A DNA stretch of 64,000 nt, taken from Nannobrachium achirus (lineage: Eukaryota; Chordata; Actinopteri; Myctophiformes; Myctophidae). Under the pieces are notes generated by a model, which saw only the letters and a program-made list of their open reading frames with translations, was not told the origin of the DNA and ran no database searches. The stretch is taken from contig OY997652.1 in the NCBI GenBank assembly GCA_963921795.1, positions 58,764,919-58,828,918 on the forward strand, given 5' to 3'. Of this stretch, positions 54,842-64,000 are shown piece by piece (the stretch's first letter is position 1; the number at the start of each line of letters is the position of its first letter). Position numbers and translations under genes: made by a program.

Positions 54842-56194
54842 TAGGGGTGTAACGATACATTTTAGCGATTCGATACATATCACGTTACATGGTTGACGAT
54901 ACGATACATGGACGATATTGGTTCATTCATGCACACTAAAAACTGCTGGGTAGATTCATCTACCCAAAATCTGAGTAAAAAATGGTTTACCCATTATGGG
55001 TTATTATAATGGTGTTTGTATGTATAATGGGTTGTTTTGTACAGCTCATACATTACCCAGCTGCTGAGTAAAATTGTTTTACTCAGTATGGGTAGTTTTA
55101 AACTTAAGTTGGTCACCTGGTATGCAAAGCATGCTGGGAAAAGCATTTCTCTAGGTTTTCAGGGATATTTTCTAAGCTTTTGGTAGCTAAAAATGCTAAA
55201 TGTATCATATCCATGTGTCTGCCTTGGCAAGCTGACTGTCATATGTCAGAATTTCATTTGTCAGTATTTGAGCTAAAACCCTAACCGTAACTGCTAGGCT
55301 GCTAGCTTATGCTTGAGCTCCCTCCCCCTGCTGTTCTGTAAGAGAAGATCTCATGATACATTTGAGGTTATCATGTTGATCTACTCTAAACTTCTCTGAT
55401 TATAGCTTATCAACATTGTTGCATAATTTACAATTATGTACTTTTATGGAACAAGTTATCTGAGAAAAAAATCCTGAAACAAATCTTATCTTATGTTAAT
55501 GTCAAATAATATTAGCATGGTCATTTACAATGAGTAAAATATACTAAATAATAGTGGTTGACCCAGAACTCAGTAAAATATTCTACCCAGGATGTGGTAG
55601 AATATCTTACTACGGTGCTGGGTAGAAAGCACCTACCCATTTTGCTGTGTAAGATTTACTACTGTTGGGTAGGGCCAATAGTTACCCAGGGGTGGGTTAT
55701 AATACAACCCAGATTGGGTTATTTTCAACCCAGCCGTTTTTAGTGTGTGGCAATAAGATTCGATTCATGACTTAAAATCGATATACTGTAGTAACTATTT
55801 AGCAAAGAAATTAAATCTGTGTGAAAAGTGTGGATAGTGCAGGTTTTTAAGGGAAACATGTATTATTATGGATATAAATAAGTAAACAGTGATTATCTGG
55901 CAAATACATGGATATTGTATTTGAACACTCATGGACAAACCTGCACCTTGACATGAACATAGACGTATACATTGATCGATTGACCAGTGTAGCTACTGTA
56001 TATGGAAAGGAAAAGTAATTAAACCCCTCCTTTTCATTTTTTCATCTTAAAAATGCTAAATACAGGTAGTATCGATACAATTGATTATTTTCACTGCAGA
56101 TTCAATTCGATCAAACGATACGATTCGATTTTAGCTGTCATTTTTTTTAAATAAAAACGATATTTCGATGCAGTTACTATATCGTTACACCGCA
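54842..56194. mobile_element. hAT-like element (TAGGGGTGTAACGATA ends)
   Basis: The ends TAGGGGTGTAACGATA and TATCGTTACACCGCA are flanked by TTACTGAT and TCACTGAT (7 of 8 alike). A second element (about 54934-55748; CACACTAAAAAC ... GTTTTTAGTGTG, rich in TACCCA/TGGGTA) is nested in it. No transposase. Confidence 0.85.
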
Positions 56195-56202
56195 TCACTG
56201 AT

Positions 56203-57642
56203 ACATCTGGCTTCTCAATTCAATCCCTCATATACAGTGCACACCCCATAACCCAAACTCTGCACATCATTCTAAAATGTGATTAATTCACTTGCGACAA
56301 ATCCGACGATAAAGTGACAGGCCGATTTATCGGCACAAATAAAGTCATCAACTGTATCAATGAGGCATGATTTCTATGAATCGCTTGATGCGAAATAATT
56401 TGCAAAACGCATTGGTCTCTGCACCTATACAGCCACCCAGACAACCTCCAGCCTGCAGTATCTCAGTGTATGGCAGCAACCCCTTGATACAATGACAGGC
56501 ACATACATTAATCAACGGGACAACGTTGCTGGGAGGAACACATAGGTAGATTATAGAACAGAGCGGGAGAGGGAGAGAAAACAATACAGGAGAGTGAGAA
56601 GATGGATGACACAGAGAAAACAAAAATGTTGTGGTGAGATATGGAGTGCATGGTATTGTACTGTACTTAGATTGTGTATAGTCAGGGGCGTCACAAGGGG
56701 GAGGGGGGGGGGCTGAGTTACTAGATCTGCTATTGAAAAATAGCAGATCTACAAGCTCACAGCGCTGCGAGCTTGTAGATCTGCTATTTTTTTTAAGTCG
56801 TGAAAATCTATGAATATATGTATTTTTTGAGCGAACATTTGTAACTCACATTTTGCTTCTTGGCGGTCCCTGGAACTAAATATTTTGAGATGGGGGTCCG
56901 TGGCCAAATACATATAATTTTGGGGGTCCTTCACATGAAAAGTTTGAGCACCAATGACACAAAAACATAGTTTTTTTCAAAAGACCTTAGAAGGATTTGA
57001 AATATACTTGCACTTGCACAAATTTTCACGATTTTTCAAAAATAGCAGATCTACAAGCTCGCAGTGTGACAATCAGTGCCGCGCTGTGAGCTTGTAGATC
57101 TGCTATCTTTCATAGTTAAAGCAGACAACAATGCGTAATAATGCGTTCCCAGTCTAAACGGGTTAAACCCCCTCCCCCCGAAGAACATTCATGGGGGGCC
57201 CGCAGTGAATCCTTGTGCCTAGGTCCCAGAATTTGGTGCGACACCTCTGTGTATTAGTACAAACACACTGGCACGGTTTAGTGATTATCCTCAAGTAACA
57301 TGAAGCACATAATTTGATATGTAGTTTGCTATGAAAGTCACAGCCATTTTAAAAACAACAACATTAATCCTTGCATCATTGATAACAATGTCAAAGCAAT
57401 TGCAATTTTCAAAAATGTTGAAAACCTTCGCATTTTCTAAAATTATTAAATTGAGAAAATAGCTGATTTACTATTTTTCGCTATACAATTAAAGGGGAGG
57501 ACCACCCATTTTCAACATTGAACTATGTCATTAATATACCTTGGAGGATATAAAAAAAGTTCCCCCCTTTCTGTGTTGCCTAGAACTGGAGGATTGATTT
57601 GGGGGTTTGTATTGTAAATCACACCGGTGTGATGTCATCACG
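56203..57642. other. Gene-free stretch with two hairpins
   Basis: Hairpins at 56735-56795 and 57037-57110 flank a segment related to 50310-50460 (GAGATGGGGGTCCGTGGCC). The GGGGCGTCACAAGG end is at 56688. Confidence 0.5.
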
Positions 57643-57650
57643 GTGTGATC

Positions 57651-58110
57651 CAGTGGCGTCAGTTCAGAAAAAGCTAAGGTATGGCAACATGACTGGTGTC
57701 GCGCTTGTGCAAGACACCAGTCATTTTGCCATACCTTAGCAACAGGCATGATACATTTATTTTAAGAAGTACATTTGATTTTTATCCCCCGTTTCTATGG
57801 TTTCTTGGGCTGGATATGGCAGCCTGGAACGGTTGTTCAAGTGCATTGCACCACGTGCAGCTGACCTGCGGAACCTGGGAATATACCATGCCCACTTTTG
57901 TCAAAATGGGGAGAATAAAAGTGTGTTAAAGTGACCATTTTGTAACATTTTGCATTTGTAATTATTTTACTGTAATTTAACAACATAATAACCAGCACAG
58001 ATAGACAAAGAGACATTCATGGATTTATATTTAAAAGTAACTGTTATTTTCCCCCCTGGACCCAGGGTATGGCAGCTGCATACCCCTGCCATACCCAATT
58101 GACGCCCCTG
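57651..58110 (+). mobile_element. Family D hAT-like MITE, copy 1
   Basis: It starts CAGTGGCGTCAGTTCAG and ends CAATTGACGCCCCTG, with the perfect 8-bp duplication GTGTGATC (57643-57650, 58111-58118). Confidence 0.93.
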
Positions 58111-58526
58111 GTGTGATCCATGGATTTCATTTCTACACAGGATTCAAACCACCTGCACAAGCACCCTCACTTTCACTGCAATGGGAGGGCATGTTTTGGA
58201 AGGAGAGCTGTTTCCATTTGAGTTTCCTGCATTAACTGTTTGCCCCAACTGCAGGATCTAAGTTAAACACTTGTTAGTTATTAACATACAGTACACTACC
58301 CCACTTAGGCTTACCCCAGGTCCCCAAACTTTACTGAAATGGCTTTTTCAAAAAGCAGAAACAGCTGACGTACAAACTCGCTATGCACGCTGCAGGCATC
58401 GTGAACTTAAATGACACAGATGCTTTCCCAGTTTTAATGGGTTTAACCAAAAAAAGAAAAGAGTTATGGGTTGTAGCTTTAAGTAGGCCTATTTAATCTC
58501 AGATCTCAGAAAGCTTCCCCCGCTGC

Positions 58527-59075
58527 CAGTGGCGTCAGTTCAGAAAAAAACTAAGGTATGGCAACATGACTGGTGTCTTGCACGCGCCTTAGCGCGCGTG
58601 CAAGACACCAGACACCAGTCATGTTGCCATACCTTAGCAACAGACATGATACATTTATTTTAAGAAGTAATGTTTTTCCCCCTGTTTCTACGGTTTCTTG
58701 GGCTGGATATGGCAGCCTGGAACGGTTGTTCAAGTGCAGCTAAACTTGGCATGTTAGTAAACACGCCACGATTAACAATAATGCATTGCACCTGTGCAGC
58801 TGACCTGCGGAACCTGCGGAACCTGGGAATATACCAATTTGTCAAGATGGGAAGAATACAAGTGTGGAGAATATAATTATAATACCTTGTTAAAGTGACC
58901 ATTTTGTAAAATTTTGCATTTCTAGTTATTTTACTGTAATTTAACAACATAAGGAATAACATAAAGTAGACAAAGAGACATTCATAGATTCATATTTAAA
59001 AGTAACTTTTATTTTCCCCCCTGGACCCAGGGTATGGCAGCTGCATACCCCTGCCATACCCAATTGACGCCCCTG
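58527..59075 (+). mobile_element. Family D hAT-like MITE, copy 2
   Basis: It has the same ends as copy 1, with the perfect duplication CCCGCTGC (58519-58526, 59076-59083). It is longer than copy 1 because of a fuller palindrome (GCACGCGCCTTAGCGCGCGTGC, 58579-58600) and an extra segment near 58740. Confidence 0.93.
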
Positions 59076-59083
59076 CCCGCTGC

Positions 59084-60308
59084 CTTGTAAACTTTGTGGA
59101 GATGATGAAGTGATGGAGTCAGAAGCACTCAGCAGGCCCGCCCGAAAGCTCCGCAGCACATTATCAAGGTCCATTTGGATCACAACTCGCCCAATCCTTC
59201 ACTTTGCTGCTGCATGGATATTGATCCGCTGATGGAGGCCGATGCGGCGTGGCCACTCATTTGGCCCCCGACTGCAGAATGAAATGCGCCGCGGATAATA
59301 GCCGATGACAGACACGTGAAGGGAAACAGGTGTCAAGTGCTTTAGGCGCGTTGATACCTCACACTCCACCGGGCGATATAATCAAGGGAATGTGTGAATG
59401 TAAGTGTGCGTGTGTGTTTGTGTGTGTGTGTGTGTGCGCACGCATGTGCGCGCGTGTGCAGCGCGTGCATACGTGTGCAAGTGCATACAGTACGTGCGTG
59501 CATACAGTGATTGCGACCGTCAGGTTGCAGTTACTATCAAAACCTCCACCGGCTGTCTGTCTGTCTGTCTGTCTGTCCGTCACGTCACACTTTTGCCCCT
59601 ACTCATATCTCCACCACCGTTGCCCCTATCCATGCCAAACTTTGCACACACATTCCTTGGATGGCAAACCACAACCTCCAGCCCTGATTTCTCACATGCC
59701 CCTCTTCTAGCGTCACCATGAGGCAGAAATGTATGCAAAACACAATTTTGGACACTGCTCCTACAGATTTTGGCCTAAACTCATGCAAAACGGTACACAG
59801 TATCTCTAAAGTCATGTCATCAACATGGATCTGTCCCATTTCCCATATTCCCCCCTGATTGGCTACGATTGCCTTCTAAAGTTTGTGTATGCAACATGAT
59901 GGTAGCGTTGCCCCTTCTCACATGCCCCTCTTCTAGCGCCACCATGAGGCAGATTTTTGCAAAACACAATTTTGGACACTGCTCCTACAGATTTTGGCCT
60001 AAAGTCATGCAAAGCGGTACTAGTAGGGCCGTTTAATCCCGAATTTTTCCCAGACATAAAAATATTCAAATATTGTGTCATTAGTAGCCCTTTGAAATAA
60101 TCAATCATATTTTTTTGGAATTTTCATGAAAAAGTAGGTGAAAAGGTGTGTTTTATGACCGGTCACAATTGTGACCGGTGGGATAATGTGTTGTATCAAC
60201 CCTTTAAAGAGTTTATAGTAAATATAGTTACCCTAGAAAGTGAAAATCTTACACCAAAGGCCATAACTACCTACCTACCACCATACTGCATCCCTCATTA
60301 AACTACCT
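59084..60308. other. Gene-free stretch
   Basis: A GT-rich tract (59404-59500) is followed by a GCGACCGTCAGG module, (CTGT)n at 59558 and an about 80-bp direct duplication spaced 228 bp (CTCACATGCCCCTCTTCTAGCG at 59691 and 59919). Confidence 0.5.
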
Positions 60309-61752
60309 ACCAGTAAGACGCCTAAGGGTGAAAAGCGACCTCGCCCTAAAGGGCGAGGTCGCACCATATCTTGGTCATCTGGCCAGTGATATATATCGGA
60401 CCAGTTACCCATATATAGAGACCCCTGGTACCCATAGATATTCACAGATATGGGATTAATATTGATGACATCATCAATATTGATGATGTCATCAATATTG
60501 ATGACATCACGAATAAAAGGGATTTGGTTCCCCTGGCATCACAGGGATCTCCATATCTCCATATATGGGCATACAAGGGATTTGGTTCCCCTGACATCAC
60601 AGTGATATCAGAGTGTGAGAGTCAGCATGATTTTAGAGCGGCAAACCCATAGACCGTAAAAAAAGCGTGACGGACGGACAGACACGGACATGATGTGCCG
60701 TTTCTCATAATAAACTGCGGTTTCAACCATCTACCATCTAACTATCTACATACCATGATAGTGCATCCTTCATTTAAAGACCTACAGTATCTACCACCAT
60801 AATGGGTCCCTTATCTAACTACCTACCTACCACCATACTGCAGCCCTCATACAACTACCTAACTACCACCATACAGCATCCCTTCATCTAACCACCTACA
60901 TGCATATACCGTACCAATCACCATATTGCATCCCTCATCTAACTATACCACACCATACTGCATCGCTCATCTAACTACCCTCTTACCACCATATTGCATC
61001 CATCATCTAACTACCTACCTACCTACCACCATAATGAATCCCTCATCTACCTACTGTACATACCTACCTACCACCAAAATGCATCCATTATCTAACTACA
61101 TAGGCCTACCGGTACCTACCACCTTACAGCATCCATCACCTACCTACCTACCTACCTACCTACCTACCTAACAAACATACTGCATTCATCATCTAACTAC
61201 CTACCTACCACTTTACTGCATCCATCATCTAACTATGTACCTCCATACTGCATCCCTAATCTAACTATTTACCTACCAACCACCACAGCAGTATGGTCTA
61301 CATACCTACCTACTACCATCATCCCTCATCTAACTATCTACAATACCTTCCCACCAACATATACCACCATACCGTGTCCTTCATCTTCTAACTACCAACC
61401 ACAATACCGCATCCATCATCCAACTACCTACAGCCATCCACCATACTGCATCCCTCATCTTACTACTTACCTACCACCATCTTTATGGCTGGTTCTACAG
61501 ACAGGGCTCTCCATATATGGGCACAAAAGGGATTGTATGTATGATGTCAAATGTCATAGACGTCATAGGACTTTCACATAACAAATAACTGAGTATAAGC
61601 ATGTTTGGGGTCTCACAGCATATACAGTACAAGGATCTCCATATATGGGTAACTGGTCCAATAAACGTACATAACTGGTCAGATGGCCAAGACATGGCGT
61701 GACCTCACCCTTCATGGCAAGGTCGCTTGTCGCCCTTAGGCGTTTTACTAGT
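60309..61752. mobile_element. TIR element with CTAC minisatellite inside
   Basis: The left end CAGTAAGACGCCTAAGGG(TGA) and the right end TCGCCCTTAGGCGTTTTACT are inverted, followed inward by GGTCATCTGGCCAG/CTGGTCAGATGGCC and GGACCAGTTACCCATATAT. Between them lies about 700 bp of CTACCTACCACCATACTGCATC-type minisatellite (60740-61480). Confidence 0.7.
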
Positions 61753-62767
61753 AAGTCATCGTTCCACTCATCTACTTGCATAAATTCAGCACGTGCAATC
61801 AACAGCCTGGCTTGCCCCTAATAACCTGTTTGCCCCTAATAGTCCATGTCTGACACATCACTATCACAATCACTGAGGACAGCATCTTTCTCACTTTGAG
61901 ACACTGCAACACTTGTCTGGGAGCTAATTGTCATCCAACAAACCAGTAAGACTCAATAATTGGGAGATAAGCGACCGTCAGGTGGCTTGGGGGGCGAGTT
62001 ACGGCCTTTTTAGTGGGCTGCAGTGGCGGGGGTCCGCCGCAAGGTGGCGCTCTATGCACGGCTGTCTCCGCGCCGCCGAGGCGGACGCGTGGGTACCGGC
62101 CCCAGCTCTCCCGTTCGCTCCTAGCCTGAGTTACGGCATTTTATGTGCGCTGCCGGCATTTTATGTGCACTGCAGTGGCGGGGGTCCTCCACTAGGGGGC
62201 GCGACCACTTTTGCATCCGTTCTGGAGCACCAGGAGTCGGTGGTCCCCGGAAATTCCCCAGTTAAAGTAAAAGAAAACAGCAGAAAGAGAATAATATGCT
62301 ATGTGTATTAGCATGTGTATAGCTACAGTAGTTGCTAATGTATTATCCCACCGGTCACTATTGTTGCCGTGGATATGTTTGTTCGTTTTATGACCACACT
62401 GAACACATTTGAGTAATTGCAAAGGCATACACCAATACTAGACATCTTAAAGAAGACGTGTACCAAAAATCATGGTCCTATCTTTATGTTAAGATACTTT
62501 ACTAACATTTTCCTTTGGGGCTTTGATGCTTCCATCCTCTCCTCTTGGTGCAGACAGGAGGTAAACAGGTCTGGTCATGTGACAATTTAAAGTTAACATG
62601 TGACACTGCACATATTTGATTGGGACCCTTTAACCTTTTCAATAATTGCTGGAAATGCATGAATATATCATTCAATAACATTTTATAGCCTCATAAATGA
62701 AGAAAATAATTACGGTCACTATTGTGACCGGTGGGATTAAACGGGTTGTGCAAAATTGTTACGCGGC
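61753..62767. other. Gene-free stretch
   Basis: 61941-62270 repeats parts of the unit nested at 13729-14406 (GGAGATAAGCGACCGTCAGG; TTACGGCATTTTATGTG; TGGAGCACCAGGAGT). Nothing else seen. Confidence 0.45.
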
Positions 62768-63800
62768 GGATAAAAGCATGAAATTTGATACAGAGGTCCC
62801 TTGGGTCATCCAAAAACATCCTAGAAGGGGTGCCCAAAAAATCTCATACAGGAAGTGAGTTATGGACAAAATTCAAAATGGACGCTCAAACTGTTGACCG
62901 TTGACTCAAAAGACACCAAAAGAATCTCCAAAATGCATAGGATTTGGCACACATGTCCCTTGGGTCATCCTAAAACATCCTAGAAGGGGTGCCCAAAGAA
63001 ATCTTAAACAGGAAGTGAGTTATGGACAAAAGTCAAAATGGACGCTCAAACTGTTGACCGTTGACTCAAAAGACACCAAAAGAATCTACAAAAAGCATAA
63101 GATTTGGCACACATGTCCCTTGTGTCATCCTAAAACATCCTAGAAGGGGTGCCCAAAGAAATCTTAAACAGGAAGTGAGTTATGGACAAAAGTCAAAATG
63201 GCCACTTAAACTGTTGACCGTTGACTCAAAAGACACCAAAAGAATCTCCAAAAAGCATAAAATGTGGCACACATGTCCCTTGGGTCATCCTAAAACATCC
63301 TACAAGGGGTGCCCAAAAATTATTTAAACAGGAAGTGAGTTATGGACAAAAGTCAAAATGGCCGCTTAAACTGTTGACCGCTAACTCAAAAGACACCAAA
63401 AGAATCTCCAAAAAACCTATAGAATCTCATAGACGCATATACTTTGGCATATGTATCCCTTGGGTCATCCTAAGACATCCTAGAAGGGGTGCCAAAAGAA
63501 ATCTGAAACAGGATGTTAGTTATTGCCTAATTTACAGTATTGACAGATGATGTAAAAGACACACACCTAAAGAGTAAAGAATATCATAAAGGCATGACAT
63601 GTGGTACAAATATTCCTTGGGTGATCTTAACGCATCCTACAAGGGGTGCCCAAATATGTTTTAAACAGGAAGAGGGTTTTTGTCGAATTTCAAAGTGGCC
63701 ACCTAAAGCAGTTGACACAAAAGAAAACATAAAGGGACACTATACTGTATAAACATATTATTTGGCATGTAGGCCTTCCCCTTATTATATCCTAGAAGGA
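62768..63800 (+). repeat. 160-bp tandem repeat
   Basis: Four regular 160-bp units, marked by GTTGACCGTTGACTCAAAAG at 62894, 63054, 63214 and (GTTGACCGCTAACTC) 63374, are followed by two more diverged ones. Open frames repeat with the same period and are not evidence of a gene. The last 200 bases of the window show nothing recognisable. Confidence 0.93.
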
Positions 63801-64000
63801 GTTATTTATTTGTTTGGGAAGGGACCATACTGAAGTAATTCTAAAAGACTGTTTAAACAGTTGACAGCTGCACAGTCTGCATAAACCTGGGGTATTTTTC
63901 AGTCTACCTTCTGTGTACATCCCCCTTCTCTGTGTACATAATCTCCCCCTTCTCCGCTCCCTCCACTGGCTCCCGTTTGCTGCCCGCACAGAGTAAACAG

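Noticed and set aside
62768..63752. CRISPR-like array
   Set aside because: Units are 160-bp whole tandem repeats with no short repeat plus unique spacer pattern.

Overview
The window looks like non-coding DNA of a vertebrate, most likely a teleost fish. It is AT-rich and packed with non-autonomous DNA transposons, several of them hAT-like with 8-bp target duplications. It also carries tRNA-derived SINE pieces, a truncated LINE, long (GT)n, (CA)n, (AT)n and (GA)n tracts, and minisatellites. I found no convincing host gene exon, tRNA or rRNA gene. This organism call is inference from repeat style, not from a marker gene.

The dominant feature is one very large, apparently intact endogenous retrovirus on the minus strand, about 16172-32304. 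In viral order it has: a 5' LTR (32304 to 30227, 2,078 bp); a primer binding site complementary to the 3' end of tRNA-Asn; a 1,350-aa Gag-like ORF; a pol frame with protease, RT, RNase H and integrase motifs, all with catalytic residues present; an unrecognised 509-aa ORF; a 1,098-aa Env-like glycoprotein; and a 407-aa ORF whose last third lies inside the 3' LTR. A canonical -1 frameshift signal (heptamer A AAA AAC, 7-nt spacer, 8-bp GC stem) joins gag to pol. Strong splice acceptors lie upstream of the 509-aa ORF and of env, and in both cases the first AUG after the acceptor is that of the ORF. The sequenced part of the 3' LTR (609 bp) looks identical to the 5' LTR. A 200-base N run (15972-16171) cuts the 3' LTR, so about 1.47 kb of it is missing. 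If the LTR is intact the provirus is about 17.6 kb, far larger than typical retroviruses.

Layout: 1-7730, repeats, long foldback elements and hairpins; 7731-9826, a hAT-like element holding a LINE fragment; 9835-15971, repeats, a (GT)n tract and a nested hAT-like element; 15972-16171, assembly gap; 16172-32304, provirus; 32305-64000, the element hit by the provirus, then hAT-like elements, a TTAA-flanked foldback, an 11/12-bp minisatellite, a miniature LTR element, CArG-like motif clusters, paired hAT-like elements and a 160-bp tandem repeat at the end.

A second theme is a short mobile or inherited hairpin. Over twenty copies share outer arms like AATAGCAGATCTACAAGC, facing GCTTGTAGATCTGCTATT, with different but still self-complementary inner stems. 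They sit inside several unrelated transposon families across the whole window.
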